64,000 bases of DNA from Puffinus mauretanicus (lineage: Eukaryota; Chordata; Aves; Procellariiformes; Procellariidae): assembly GCA_023333565.1 (NCBI GenBank), contig JAJKFH010001548.1, positions 124,001-188,000 on the forward strand. Reading direction: 5' to 3'. Positions 37,001 to 51,292 of this stretch are shown here, in pieces; position 1 is the first letter of the stretch, and every line of letters starts with the position of its first letter. The position numbers and the translations under genes are program-made. Under the pieces are notes generated by a model. It searched no databases and was not told the origin of the DNA. It saw nothing but the letters and a program-made list of their open reading frames with translations.

Positions 37001-40000
37001 AACTCGTCTGGGTGTCGCATGAGCTAACACAGATTATCCGTGAGTAAAAAAATTATTCTGAGCAAAGAAAAGATGTCCTCTGGCATGAAAAGCAGCACTA
37101 TATCTAGCTGGACCGGGCTATCCCCGATGAGCGTTTGTGTTGGTGTTGCCTGGGATACCCAGATGTGATGCTGATTACATTTGCGCTAACCCTCCTCTAT
37201 TGTTCTCCAGGGACGTTGGTTAAGCCAAGTTCATCCGTGTTTCAGGGCAGGGGAGTCTCTTCACGAGGTCTCGTTGCGGTGGGAGAGTGGAGAAGCATCC
37301 CACAGGCATCGTGGAGAACAGCAAACCGATATGTTCACAGCCACGTGAACAGATACCACAGCTCCCAACCTTATTGTGGATGCTGATCTCACGCCTAGCG
37401 TCAGTACATGAAAGCAGGGAATTAAAGGCAGTGACGCTGCACTGGTTTCTGATCAACGGGGAGGGTTTGCTGCCAGTCCAACACCAGCTCTGCCGGCAGC
37501 ACGCTATTCCCCTCACCGCTTCTCTAAGTGACGGAAAGCTGTAGAAAGATAAAGCAGCTGAAAATCCAGGTGATGCAGAGCACTGTCGTTAGAGCCGCAG
37601 CCCCAGGATCGTGCAGGGGAGGCAGCCCGGAGCTCTGCCTGCTCCGAGGGCAACGGCAGTCCTGGGTTTGCTCTGGAGTACTGGTGAGAGGACATCTGCC
37701 AACGCCAGAGAAAGTTCCTGAAAAAAGGGATTTGACTGGTTGGTGATTAATATAATTTGTGCTTTGATTTATGTGTATAAGTATTTGTTCTTGTATTTGA
37801 TTTTAATAAGAATGAGTTAGCTTTTGCCTGAGGCTCTCCATAGCGCTTTTGTTTTTTACAGCTACCATTTCTATTATATTTGCTTATTTTGCTTGCATGC
37901 CGAGATGATAAAACAGAACCGTCAGCTGCAAGAGCATAAATTCTGCAAACAAGCTTACACACTTTCTCACCATCTTGAAGTTTCATAATAACCGACGGAA
38001 AAGATAAGACAAACCCTCTGCTTCTCCAAGGCACCACCCATTTCATCAGAGTGCTTCCCCCGTGGCACCGACTCTGTGAAAACAATAGTAAAATCACAGG
38101 GAAGGCGGGAGGGGTGAGACTGGGTGCTCCGGACCCAAGCCGTGCCCCACTTCGCCTTGCAGGCATCTGCAGAGCCAGCGCAGAGAGACAGGACTCGCCG
38201 TGGGAAAGGCGGCTGTGGTGAAATCTTTAATCAGTTCCCCTCAGTTCATCTTTACCTGCATTAGTAATCGCTCCCGATGACTGATGGCTTTCAGTGCTCC
38301 TCTTTGAACCCACTGGGATCTCCCTTAACGCAAGCAGAATGAACACAGCATCCCCCATTGATTTCTGCAGTGGCATGAGGTGGTTTCCAGTATTTTTCCA
38401 TAACCTGTTTATTTTGCACCACCCCTTTGTTTGAAGGCTTTGGCCAGCTCCGTACATTGATTAGCAGTGCTCTTTACAGCTGAGAAATTTCAATTTTTTT
38501 TCCTCTGCAACTGAAATACAATTGAATTTAATTAGAATTCAGCAATAGATAAGAAAATTTCAATTTTCTTCTGTCCAAAGTACTGCACTTTACTTTTGAC
38601 CCCAGAGGGTTTCCAGCACTTTTCCCTTGCCGTCTCCTCGGTGTCCCCTCTCCACCTCTTTGTAGAGCGATTTTCTACACCCCGAAACACTGCCAAGGGC
38701 ACCGTGAAAACTGCCCATTGCTCCTACAGCCTCTCTCTCTTGCTGGTACTGAAAACAGTCCTATTCCTATTTCTTTTCCTTTATACCGTGCCGAGAAGAA
38801 CTTTGTCGAGGAAATCCAGATAAATTACATCATCTGAATACCTTGCATTTTTGGGAGTTTTTTTAACATGCTTGAAGATTTCGAGGAAATCGTAGGAAGG
38901 CAGTTTTCTTTGTAAGTAACTCTGCAGCTTGGTCCTACAAAACAAGTCATAATTATTCTTTGGTGGTTAACCATTTATCTGGTTCTAAAGTCGTGCCAGC
39001 TGCTGTGATTTCCTGGGCCATCCTGTGGTATGTACAGCCTGCGCCGCTCTTCTCATTTTTGCCTTAGGTTTTTTTTTTCTCTTAGGTTGCTTGAGAAACC
39101 AGAACAATTACTGTCTGATCTTCAGCCGAGATTTCCTGTTTCTCCCCTCATTAAACGGATGGAGGGTCTCCTCTCTGGGCATCCCACTTTATATCATTGC
39201 CCATCTTTATTATCCTCAGAGAATACGCACTTCTCCAGCACCTTTTGTGATTCCTCACTGAAGTTCTCCACAATTCCTTGTCATTACCTTCTCTCCCTAG
39301 CCTCGCAGAGTTCAAGAAACTCATTTTAAAATTGCAAACCAGCCAAATGACTGTCTCTTCCGACTAGAAAAGGGAGAAGGAGAAGCCAGGCAGGTATTTG
39401 CAAGTATGAGGAAGGGTTGGGTGACAAAGGGAAGAGTCTCGAGGACAGGAGTGACACGTAGCAGCTCCTACAGGCACCGAGCTGCAGCCAGGACGGCCGG
39501 ACCTTCACAGACAGCAAACTAACAGGAGGGCTTGCCAAAAGCTGCTGAGCTGAGCTGATGGAAAAACAGCAGAGCCTGCATGCTGGGCAAGCAGGAATTG
39601 GAGGGTTTCAGCCCTGTCCCTGCTGGTTCAGGGCTTCGAGCAGCAGGAGGATTAGCATACTCTCTGAGGGAGGGATGGACTTTCCAACGCGTCCTCAAAT
39701 CCAACGCAGCTGCCTCTCGGACACAACTGACATCCTCAGGCAGGACGCAAGGCGAGGCGATCGCGTCTTTGCTGGCAGAGGACAGGGATTATCTCCCCTG
39801 GCCGTGCACGGACAAGAAGCTTCCAAGATGTCCATCACAGAGAGGATGTTTTATGTTGGCCCCTTGGTAAAACATGAAGGGGCAGGTACGGAGATGTGTG
39901 ACCTGGGTGTATTCTGCAGATCTCTCAAGAACACGAGTTTCCACTTTCCACCTTTCCAAAGAGCTCGTCAGCAAAGAAAATAATCAGCTCACTTGTTTTA

Positions 40001-41983
40001 TTGCCTTTATTCTCTATTTTCACTACGGAAAAGGAAATTCACTTTAATGAGGGCAAATGCTGGGATAAAGCTTTACTAATGTAATGTTTATTCCTTGTGG
40101 ACAGTAAGTCCAGGGATAAGACATCCGTGCAAGTGGCTTCCAGGACTTCACCAGCCCTTTTTGCATAGCTGACAGAAAAGATTTCCTTACAGGGAAACAG
40201 TGAAAAGGCTGATGGCATAATCCTTTTTGTCTAATGTATTGAATGTATCAAGATTACAGATAAAATGCATGAAGAAGTGGTGGTGATTCATAAAACTGGG
40301 GGGAAGAACTAGGTACAAAATGCAAATTCACTTGGTTTTGGCTTCCTTCTTCACTGACTAACTCACATTTAGTGGTAACAGCACTTTGGGAAATGCCCCT
40401 CATCCAGGTAAGCTGAGAAGGAAATTGCCCATAGTTGCCCAAAGCTGAAGTTTTGGGAATCTCTTGAATGAGTTTGCAAGTTCTCAGCTGACAACTCTTC
40501 TGGATGAATAATGCAGGAAAGCCTGAAACCTCCCTACTGCCCAGGTCAACCACTTTTGGGCTCTAGCCCTGCAGAGCTACAACCCTGCCTGCACAAATCC
40601 CTCCTCAGCAGCTGCTCACGTTTCTCTCTGTGCGATGAAGAAGCCTTCGTGCCTTTTTATTTTTGTTCATGACGTGGTTTTACGTGCAGTCTGTCATTCT
40701 CGCTGGGGGCTCACAGCAGCCGCAGCTCCCGCAGTAGCTACCACGGTCAATTCAGTCTGTTTGCAATTAAGGGTCCGGGGAGCGCTTTCCTTTGAGTCAC
40801 AGCATTCCTGCGCTGCCATCGCTCAGCTCAGCTCCGAGGATGAGGGCGGTGGGAATTTCCCCGGCATCCACAAACTTCCTCGGCTCTGGCACCGCAGCTT
40901 TCTGCTGAGCTCCTCCACTTTCCCCGCTGTAGGAAAATAACGGAAGATCAGTGAGGAGGATTGTAAACACGCTCAAGTGACCTGCAGCTGGGGTGTCAAA
41001 AACCACATCTATCATAATAATTGTAGTTTGGCCTTGTGTGTTGGACAAGTAGAACATCTGTGTTTCGATAACATAGGCCTGTGATAGACTCCGAGGCACT
41101 TTATCGAACGTGCTTGAGATTCCTGCCCTGCTGTGGGAAAGATCAAAGCACAGCGGTAAACCACGCCTGCGCGAATCCCTGAAATACAGGCGAAACCAGC
41201 AGGGTCGGTGATCCTCCAGCAAGGACGAGCTCCGCGGTGCCGGCGTTCCCGCTCGTCTGCCTCTGCCCAGGTGCTGCTTCAGGGATCCCCTGGTTCTCGA
41301 GGTAACGAAAATAAATGTACTCTTTGCATTTCATCTGTGGTTTTGTGGTTGTTCTTGCATCCTGCCTGTGCCGGCTCACACACACACCCAACGCCGTGCC
41401 CTTGACCGGACTGTCACAGGCAGTGACAGTCGTGTGTTCCTCGTGGACCACGCAGTGTGAAACTACAGGCATACAGTGTTTTCTTCCCAGCACCAAAAAT
41501 GAAATGTGATTTTTGCTCTGCCCTTGGAGGAGCACTAGAGGCAATTTTGTTATGTCCTCCGAAGATGGTGCCTCCATTTGTGCCTACACTAAATTCTGCC
41601 CTCTTGCATTATTCTATTTCCAAGGCATAATATTGTTACCTAGCTAACTGAATCATAAAATTAAGTATATTTGAGTTTAAAAGATCTTACTACATCCCAT
41701 CAATGTAGAAGGTTTTTTTTTCACTGCAATTATTTGTCCAGTACTTTGTCTTGATTAGATTTTAATGTCTCCATCTAAGGACCTTTCCTCCCCTTCCTCG
41801 ATGCACAGTCTAGGAGCTCTTCCTACTGTCAATGGCTTGTTTGCTTGTTAAGTGTCCCCTTGTTACTTGCCTCCATTTATCTAAATTATCATTTATTCAT
41901 ACCCCATGTTCTCCCTCTATTTTTTACTTTCTTGGTGTTTCTTTGTACCTGACACGTACGTAAAAATTTATGGCCTTACTCAC
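34100..41983. other. Non-coding stretch
   Basis: No gene is supported. GC-richer blocks occur near 35540-35700, 35850-36130, 37600-37680 and 40700-40930, and AT-rich blocks near 37740-37900 and 41580-41930. A 23-bp inverted repeat lies at 41409-41431. Open frames up to 144 codons are present, but none shows domain character. Confidence 0.45.
41409..41431. repeat. Short perfect inverted repeat
   Basis: Arms GACTGTCAC and GTGACAGTC (9 bp, perfect) are separated by AGGCA. It is too short a stem for a microRNA precursor and has no terminator meaning in this context. Confidence 0.6.
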
Positions 41984-42287
41984 AGAATCTAATATTGTAT
42001 TCATAAATAGGGCCAATTGTTTTGACTTTTTTAGCTCGAACAAGATGCGAAGGACAATCAGTAAGAATATATGGTGAATTTTTAGCAGCTTTTCCAGGAA
42101 AGCAAGAGCCAAAACCATAATCATCAGGAAGAAGTTATCCTGTATGCTCTGCATGGGTAAGGGAGTCTGTTTTTCAACCTCAGGCCAAGATACAGATATA
42201 CAAAGTTTTACTTTTATTTCCTGCATTTCATAAATCATCTGACCAGAAGTCTTTCGAGACTTTTGTTTTCCTTCCAGTTCCTCACAC
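41984..42287 (-). other. Candidate exon, 304 bp, lysine/leucine-rich
   Basis: On the minus strand a good acceptor (CTTTGTTTGTTCTCAG, AG at 42289-42288) and a consensus donor (TCT|GTGAGTAAG, GT at 41983-41982) bracket 304 bp that is open throughout, inside a 144-codon frame. The predicted segment starts charged (glutamate/lysine-rich) and becomes strongly hydrophobic (about residues 50-85, with FFLMIMVLALAF and IFLLIVLRILF), which would suit one or two membrane segments or a hydrophobic helix. I recognise no family. The segment is AT-rich rather than GC-rich, so the frame is not explained by lack of AT-rich stops. It remains a candidate only; a frame of this length can occur by chance in 64 kb. 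Confidence 0.2.
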
Positions 42288-45012
42288 CTGAGAACAAACA
42301 AAGACACCGTGTGAAGCACATGAGAAGGCAGAAACCCACATCCCCTAGCTTGCCACAAAAGAGAAGAGTGAGCTCATTTCTGTGGTCTTTCAATAGGAAT
42401 TGCGTTGTCAAATTTGGAGTGCATCCTACATGCAGCCTATATTTATTATTATTCCTAACAGCAAACCAAAGCACAAGAGCAGCACTCAGGTGCCTCTTGG
42501 AAACACAAATGGCTCCAAGAGTTGCTCTGCATCCAGCCCTCCCAAGCAATGGGAAAATGGGAGTGAGCCGTGTCACTGGGAGAGACTGGTCCGCTCATTC
42601 CCTTGCTTCACCTTAGAATTTTTTTGTTATTTTGTTAACATTCATGTAATAATGTTGCCAGGAATTGAACTTTGCTCCACAGTAGATGAAACTGCAGCAA
42701 AGTATGATTCACGTCCCACACCACCACTGCTCAGTGTTCAGGAGTCATCCAAGGACCTCTGTGGTCCGAGTCATGCTGGGAACTTCCCAGGAACACACTG
42801 CTGTTCCCACATCTGTCTGTGATGCACCCCGATTTTGTGCCGCCCCAGGCACCTGCCCCCATGGCTCTGCTCCCCCCAGCTTGCCCGTTTCGCTGTTTCC
42901 CTTCTGCTGCTCTTAGTCGTAGCCTTGGCACGGTCAGACATAACGAGGCTGCTGCATAGGCTTGGTCCACTTGAAGCTCTTTGTTGTTGTATCCAGTGGC
43001 AACAGCAAATTTACTTTTTGGCCTGATTTTTTAAAAATTTTGGCAGCCTGAGCGTCTCCAGTCATTGACGCTGGTGGGTGCTGCTCAGTGGCCAGCACAA
43101 GAAAAGCTGTGTGCGAGCTCTGAGTCCCGGCAGGGCAGGGCAGGAGCGGGTACCAGCAACGTGCGTCCCATCATCCGCCCTTGCACGGGTGGCAAACAGA
43201 TGTGTAGATATTCAGCCGCTTCTCAGGACCGGCAAGCCTTGCAACAGGCTTGGATGGTATCTCTTCCATATGGGTGCAGTCCATCGCGGCACCAGCGGCA
43301 GGATAGACTGGATATCTGCTGGTGCTGGTGAGCATCCACCAGGCAGTAAATCCAGGGAGCAGACAGGGACACGGTCACGCAGACGTGTGGTTGCTGCTAC
43401 TGCTCTGGGGTGGGTTCAACACAGGCTTCCCAGAAAAATATTCTTTGCTGTCCTTGAGACCCTGGAGGATACACATGATGTTGCTCCCCCGGACTTTCCT
43501 TGGGAATCATTTCCTCCACAAACACTTGTGATACTTCCCCTGAATATGAGTCTAATTTCTATTTTCCCCTGAGGGGAAATAGAAGACACATCAAGGAAAT
43601 TGTTTTCCAGTGACTGGGGCTACATTAGAAGAAAATATTTGCAAATGTGTTTTTCAACATTAGTTGTTTAGTTGGCATTAGTTGTTTTCCAAGGCTATCT
43701 TGGTCTGAGGTTGATTTTCTTTTGGTTTTGGTGGGGGTTTTTTTCCTGACATCTGGGGATTGGTTTGCTTTGGTGTTTTTTTTTAAGAAAACAGTTTTGT
43801 TCAGGCTTGTAAACTGGAATAGCAAATTATCATTGAGTAAAGGATGAAGAGCCCCTGGCACTGAAAATTCAGTCATGAACTGAAAACAGTGTTTGAGGTC
43901 TGGACATGTTGCAAATGGTTGAATTTAGTGGAATGAGATTCCTGTTTCCTAACAGCACCAGGAAACAGAAGATTTGCTCAGGTCTTGCTGGGTTTTAATT
44001 TGGGATGGGTGACACATAGCGCCAGTGCCATTTCCAGAATGAGGTACCAGCCCAAACGGGGTCTTGTAGGTCATGTACAAGCAGAACTAATGTTGTCCCA
44101 TGTCTCGTCAAATGCATATTTACCTGGAGTAAGGGTATTCGCCAACCTTTACACCTTCTTGGCAAATGAAAGCAGAGCAAAAGCTCGTTGCAGTGGTGGG
44201 AGGTAAATGCAGAGTCATGGGAAAAAACTAAAGGAGTATTTGGAATTGTAAGAGTTTAGTGAAGACGTGGCTGGAGCGCGGCAGGATTCGAGCAGAGGAA
44301 GCCTGTGCTAAGCAGTGGTCTCTGATAGCTCACTCAGCAGCTGAACTGGAAATCCCGACCCACCAGCAGCGCTGGAGCTAATGCCATGATTTGCCTCCGT
44401 CCAGAACATTGTACGTGCAGTCATCGCATAAAGCAACCCTTCTACCGCCCAGGGGAGCTGAAAAATGCCAGATGAATTACTGGTACTGCCTTCAGTGTTT
44501 GCCAGAAACCTGCTTTCTCTGTATTGAAGATTAACATTGGTTATCTTCAGCTGGCATGGGGGAAACTTAGTTGACAGAAAGAAAAAATTATTATTTCTTC
44601 AACAAAAGATCTTAGGAGTTATTTAGAGTGTTACTGTTGCCTAAAAGAAGGAAAGAAGGAAACAAATTCTGCGCTACTCCATGCAATTCCCTTATTAGTA
44701 CATGTATTTTATTTGGTCAGATGACAGGCATTAGTAAATTGTTTCCTAGTGGGACCACACAGATGCACAAAAATAACTTACATAGAAAAACAGGTAATTA
44801 AGAGAGCAACCTAATTGCACCATTGTCAAACTTCGGACACTCTGTGCAACCTCACTGGCAACCCTAGAAAATCATTTTGGAGACATAGTTGTCCTGAGGG
44901 AGTTATTTAGGCCTATTTAATGCTTAGATTGTTTAAACATTGAAAAACTGGCCATTGTCCCTTATTGCCAAGATTTCCTTGTGTTCCCATTTAACATTTT
45001 TGACAGTCAACA
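42288..45012. other. Non-coding, nothing recognised
   Basis: Mixed composition with G/T-rich tracts near 43725-43800 and an AAGG-type simple repeat near 44645-44662. No gene is supported. Confidence 0.45.
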
Positions 45013-45180
45013 ACGTAACTAAGCACGGGCAGGTTGGAGCCGGCAGCACGCAGCCGCCGGCGAGCAGTCGCCGAGTGGCACGTGGAGGGAGTGAATCCCG
45101 CAGCTAGCTGGGGAAACACGTGGGGAAACACGGCTGCAGAGGCAGCCCTGGGGGTGGAGGGGCTGGCGGGGACTGCCGCG
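45013..45180. other. Short CpG-dense patch with 12-bp tandem duplication
   Basis: About 16 CpGs in roughly 170 bp by hand count. It includes a perfect tandem duplication of TGGGGAAACACG at 45109-45120 and 45121-45132. No exon or promoter element is identified. Confidence 0.45.
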
Positions 45181-48100
45181 TGCCAAGTTCTCCCTGTGCT
45201 TTCCTCCCAAAGGGAGACTGAATATGTTGGTTTTCCACATTGAACACAGCCCCCAAAGGTAGCACAGCAGGTCCTCGTGAGCAATCACAGGTTTATGTAG
45301 TTCCCTTGGTCAAGAGAAGGCAGGCAGGGCTGTCCTCGCAGAGCAGGAGGGGCAGGGGTTGTTGGTAATTGCACAGCTGAGGTTGAGAAGGTCAACTTGG
45401 AAGAGGGGGAGGGTGGGTTTGACCAGATCAGCTGGGATTCAGGAAAGGGGAAGGATAGAGTTGTTCACATCTCAATTAGTACTGCCCAAAATATGCTACT
45501 CCCAAGCTACGCAGAGCCTCCAGCACACCCTCAGCTCTGGTCTCCGTGGAAAACCCCCTTACCTGTGTCCTTTCCTCAGTGGACCTGCGTGCCTTCGCTC
45601 CACAGCTTCATTAGTGCCTGGCTCTGAGGGAGGGGGATCTCTACAGCCCTCTGATCACCCAGGCAGGGTTTCAGCACAAGTGATTCCCCTTTCCCGGCAC
45701 TTGTTCCTGAAGTGACTTGATCCATCTAATCTCACCTATTTAGTGCTTACTGTTACAGCACTAACGTGGCTGCAGACCTGCTCTCACCGCTGCGGTGAAA
45801 ATCACTCCTTTTCCTGTAAGCGCAGGCTCGTATGAGGAGTTAGAGGTGAGAGTACTGCCACCTTTCTCTTCTATTGCCTCAAGCCTTTGCCTTTTCATAT
45901 TTGCATTATGGCCTCTTGCTTCACTTTCTCTCTCCCGCTGCAGCTCACATGCAGCGTTGCAGGTTCTTGCATGAGCCGTTACTGTTCTTTTGCTTCTCGT
46001 TGACTGTAACAGCGATGCTGTAACTGAGAAAAAGCTTGGAGGCAGCATAAACACTTACCGAACAAAAATGGTGCTTTGTTCATTCTTATCCGCTCTCTCA
46101 GTTGTCGTATCTCTCCTGCTCCTTTTTTGCGCGTGGCTATTGCACTAGTTCGGTATTCAGAAGGTCATAACAGACATGGATAAAATTGCAGTTAAGGTAG
46201 GGCTGGCTTCAACACTGCAGAAGTCCTTTGGTGAGCTTCAGCCCCAAGCTGTGTCCTGCCAAGCAGCTCCCCAGGACTTACACTTGATGCTTTGCCCACT
46301 GACCCCTCCTATTTTGTAGAACTATAAGAAGATAAATATAAAATGTTTATTTCTTGTTGACAAGGAATTATTCTTAAACCACATCCTTTCTGGAGGGCCC
46401 GTTTCAGCCTGGTACCATGGCCTGGCCGGGCAGAGTGGTTACAGATAGGTCCATGTAGTGGCTACGGGGCCTCGGCCAGCCCCACCAGCAGCAGATGCTG
46501 CTGGGTTTGCAAAAGTTGGGAATAAGGAAGGGCCAGAACAACCCAGTCTGTCTCCTGAGGTTCCTCTTTATTTTCCCCATGAAAGGCAACAGGAGAGACA
46601 CGATTGTTCTCAATTCACTGCAGGTACCATGTAGGTGTTTTATGGCAAAGACAGAGCTTTGGGCAAATTGCTTGAGACAAGTAGACCAGGGAGAGCATTG
46701 GTGCCGGTGGGAGTGGAAGAGAGCTTCACACGAGCTGGGACAGCTGCAGCTTTTGTGATCCAGGGCAATAGAGAGGAAAATGTTGTTCACCTCTCAAAGA
46801 AATTCTGGTCTTAAGATCAGAGAAAGCTGATAGCAGAATTTTCAGGGCTTGTCGCTTGGCAGATCACAAGTCTGTTGAAGCTGATAAGATAAAAGATCTG
46901 GAGAGAGTCTGGGGGTAGGAGGAGTAACATCTGTTAAATGGGGGAATTACCAGAAGTTTGTTGGGGGTTTTTCTGGTTGTTTTGTTTGGTTGGTTTTTTT
47001 CCCCAAGGCCACTCCAGTGGTTTTCAGAAGAAAATGACTTTCACTGCCCCCTGAAACTTCAGATGGTGGGTTACCCGCCTCTTCACAAACCCACCCCAGT
47101 GGGCACGGGTGGTGGTGCTAATGCCAGTGGTTATCACCAGGACCTGCACAGAGAAGGCTAAAGGATTCCCAGCCTTCTGTAGTTTTATTGGGATTTGCTT
47201 TTTCTTCTCTTTTGAAGAGAGCACTGGGACGTGTTAAATAGGACCTAGGACCCATCTGCTGTGCTGGCAGTACTCAGTGTGGTTGCAGAGATGCAGAAGT
47301 ACTGAGAGCTGGTCCTTGGCAGGGAGATGTGGCAGGTACTTGTGCTGACTTCTGCACTGGCACGGCCCTGTGGATTTGCTAGAACAGCTACTCCTTCCAA
47401 AACCTCTGATGTCTGTAAAACAAAAACAAAGGCTAAATAATGATGATCCCGTTCTATGGTGTCCTGCTGGGCCTTAGAAAAAAGCATTGTGGGAAAAATT
47501 AGAAGGAAAACACAACATAGAAAAAATAATGCATACAAGTACAACTAAATAAATAATGGAGCAAGTCAAGACTTCAGCTAATAATGGCTCATGGCTCTGG
47601 CAGTGAAAGTCTGAGAACTTGGAAAACATCAGCTTGATGCTTTTTAATTCTGTTCTAATACGGAACTTTAAAGGCAGGAATGAGAAGCTGAAATCTGATT
47701 TTTGAAGGCAATGAAAGAACTTGAATGTAGGTAGACTAATCAGAAGGCAATGCAGAAATCGGTTGTTAGGTTTAGAACTGGGTGGGCACAAAATGCTCCA
47801 CTTTCTGCAGAAGTCATGCTCCCTAACTGGGTTGCTGTGTTTGAGTCTGCTGCCCTTCACGGAGGACAGGCAGGTACAAAGTACGAGGTATACAGTAACC
47901 CCACATGACTTGCATGAGTGTAAAACATGGTGCACATCAGGAAAGGCCCTGGAAGAACAGCTACGAAGGCTGCCAGGCAGAGAGCAGCCATCCAGATTAA
48001 GCACAAGTATCTCAACATATGGCCTTTAACATGAATTCCTTGTCAGTCCCAGCCTGTAAGTTAAACAGAAGCATAGCGCATTTATCTCAGAAGTACTCAG

Positions 48101-51100
48101 ATGCCCAAAAAAGGCCAATTTTCATGATGTAGGGTGATCTTCAGGCAGCAAGCGTCAACCATAAATCTGACAGATATGTGCAGACAGTTTTCACAGAAGT
48201 CTGAATTCTGAGAAGAGGTTGGCGTTGGTTGTGGGTTTTTGTGTCAGCTGAAGGTCAGAAGTCACTCTTGAGCCTGATCTGCAAAGCCAACGTGGTTTTG
48301 ATGCACAAACAGCCACAGAGTAAATAGATACAACTGTGTTGGTGTGCTTTATATCTAAGTGTACTTCCAAATTTGAAACAAAACCTCATAAAAATGACTT
48401 CAGGGAGCTCATAAAAGTTGGGGAAAGACCTGTCTCCACCAGTGGTACCTCTGGGCACTGACTGCCCAGAGACCGGCATCTCTGTAACTGGCAAGCTGAT
48501 GGATCAGAAGCGGCACAGAGGGGTTTAAGATGTTGGCAATGGGTAATGAATCCAGTCTTTACTAGACGGTAACTACAGTACTGCTTTAGCTCTCTGCTTC
48601 TCGGCACTTGGAAATTTACTGGAAGAGACTAAAAAGGCATTAATTCCAACATGAGCACGTCTCAGTTTTGCAAAAGCTCCACTCATAACCACTGGACAGG
48701 GTATGTTATTTGTCATCCCCCCATAGGAGAATTTTTCTTTTCCAGCAGTATTTTTGTATTTTGAGCGATCTTCAATGGAAACAGAGACGTTGTCTTTGGA
48801 TTTTAAATGCTGATGCCAAAACTCAGAGTCAATATGATTATAAAGCTATGCTTTTAATTGCTGCTGTATTAAATTTGAGATCAACAAGAATAAATCGTTT
48901 CATGGCACGTTCATGGCTGGTACCCTCGGTCTGAGCCCAATGGTGTGGCTTTCCCTAGAAGTGGCTGACCAAGGACTGCCGCCTGGGCTGCAGGTTGTTC
49001 CCAGCCTCCGCCACCACACGTAGTACCACTGCATTTTAATTACCGGTGATCACAAGGGAGACGATCTTGTGTGTGATTTTTTTTTTTTTTTTTTTCCCCA
49101 TCTGCTGGGTTTTTGTCCTATTTCCCAACTCAGAAAGAAGGCTATTTCATGGTTCCTCAGCATGGCTGTATAAATTAGTTTATTAAGTGTTAGAAATTCA
49201 GTTCTTGTTCATTGTAAGATACTTTACTTTGCCTGGTATCATAAAAGAACATTAAAATTAATGCCTCTGGCAAGAAACACCCCTATTTTACCCAGATGGA
49301 GCTCAGAGCTTTGGTACTAAAGAGAATTAAGAACCATCGTTCTGAAAAAGGACAATCAGTTGGCGCAGTTGCTGTTTCATGCTTCATTGTACAGCTAGTC
49401 CCCTCTTACAGTCTTCTCTTGTCATTTCCTTTAATTCAAGGTTGTTCTGATTTGATTGTTGTGTTGACTCAACTCATCTGGCTGCAAAAGAGGAAGAAAA
49501 ATGGGAATTATGTTGAATGACTTTTGGGCTCCATCTCCAGAGCTAGTTAGTCACTTATTGCTGATGGTTTTCCTCTCCACCCAGGGAGTCCCTGCAGACG
49601 AGCATGTCTTGGAGCATGATGGATTAAACTCTTAAAAGCAATTAAATAGCTGAGGACATCTGAAATCAAACAAAAGAGGTTTCATACACTTCACTGAGTC
49701 TAACAGCCAGAGATTTGCAATGTGATTTAGAAATGCCCAAGCAAGGGAGGGGAAGAGGGAACACGCAACAATCAGAGGTTATTAACACCGGGAAGAGAGA
49801 ATAATTATTGGAAGTGAGACATCAGGTTAGAACTGGAAATAATATTACTAAATTAAAATAGAAAGGTCATTTGAGAGTAAACATTGGAATAACTTCCTAA
49901 TAGAGGGAGGTTCCAAGCGGAATTTGGTTTCCAGGAATTAGATCAACATATGTGAATACGTAGAATATGTGTCTGTGCTTAGCTGAAGCTGATGGGTAAA
50001 GTTTGCACGCTCAGATTTTAAGGGAGAAAACCTTTTTCCCAGGGCTGCTCCTTATTTCTGCTCCGTGGGAAGTGGGAGTAACGTTAGGAGAAAAGCGAGT
50101 CCCACGGTTTTGCTCAGACCTGAAAGGTTAACGTTTTTCCCAAGAACCAGCAGAGCAACTTTTCCGAGAGACTTTTTTATTATTTTGCAATATGCACAGT
50201 CTGCACTTGCCAAAAACTTTTTGCCTTGTAAACTGGAGGAAAAATAAATCTAGAGCTGTGTAAGATCTGACGTAGTGCCAGGAAACGAAACCACCCCGGC
50301 AACACTGCGTCCTCCGCTGCCTTCGGTGTGCGCCGGGCTGTGGGTGAGCGGGACCAGGGCTTTGCTCCCCGTCTCGGAGCACGTACGGAGACATCCCGGT
50401 GCCCTCCCCAGCCCTGCACCCATGTCAGGAGGAATCGGGAGCGTTTCTTCCTGCAAAATTTGACTTTGACAGGCATGGGAATAAAGGTGACTTGTTTCCT
50501 GTGTGTGCTTCATTGCATGAAATACAGTACAGCACACTAAGGGCAATATATAGTGCTCTGACTGCGGAGTACCTGTTTTGATCTACCATTAAAAATCATC
50601 TTTACTAGCCCATTGATTTTACCGCTGTCTTTGGATGTTATTTAGGCAGCTTCCAGTGCACTTTTTACTTTCTAATCACAAAGACTTCTTTCTTGCCTGT
50701 CCTTTGTCCTCCATCTATTATCTGCCTGAGAATGATTGATTTTTTTTTTTTTTGAATGAGCCCAACGTGAAAAAACATGTAATTGGTTTAAATTGGTTTA
50801 AATGCATTATTAATGTTTTCCACCAAGTGAAAAGAATATCGAAGTGCAAAACCTTAAAGTGCATTTCAAAATATTGAGGATCACATAACATAATTAATAA
50901 AGGGGAAAAAAAAACCCAGGTTTTTGGGAAGACATTGCACCACCGGTTTGACAAGAAATAATTAGTTGTACAACTACACCAGCCTGTGATTAGCATTTTT
51001 AGCAATGGGACTAGATTACATGGATGTAGTGATTAGTGAAACACAGGTACAAAAACATTGCTGAATGAAAAATAACGCTTGGTTTACACTGGTGAAGTCG

Positions 51101-51224
51101 TGTGTGGTTTGTAGCTATTCCACTTCTCAGGCAAAGAGACTTGGCATTTGCTGTCTAAGGGTGGCTGAGCGGAGATTCCTTACTCCTAAAATCCTGGCAA
51201 TCTCCTAACCAAGCTGAGGAAGAG
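45181..51224. other. Non-coding stretch
   Basis: No gene is supported. A run of 19 T lies at 49077-49095, and a 10-bp tandem repeat (AATTGGTTTA twice) at 50781-50800. A TGATAAGATAA GATA-type site lies near 46880. A 176-codon minus-strand frame at 47474-48004 is serine/cysteine-rich, lacks domain character and was rejected. Confidence 0.45.
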
Positions 51225-51292
51225 TCCTGGTAGTTTCAGTTGGACTAGATGATCATTGCAGGTCGCTTCCAAATGAACTATTCCATTCTAAA
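51225..51292 (+). mobile_element. CR1 LINE 3' end fragment
   Basis: The plus strand reads CAGTTGGACTAGATGATCAT, then GCAGGTCGCTTCCAAATGAA, then CTATTCCATTCTA, which matches the avian CR1 terminus. Only the last 70-80 bp is recognisable, and it is diverged. Confidence 0.7.

Noticed and set aside
47474..48004. 176-codon minus-strand frame with a hydrophobic C-terminus
   Set aside because: Cys/Ser/Phe-rich, no recognisable motif, and no splice or promoter context.
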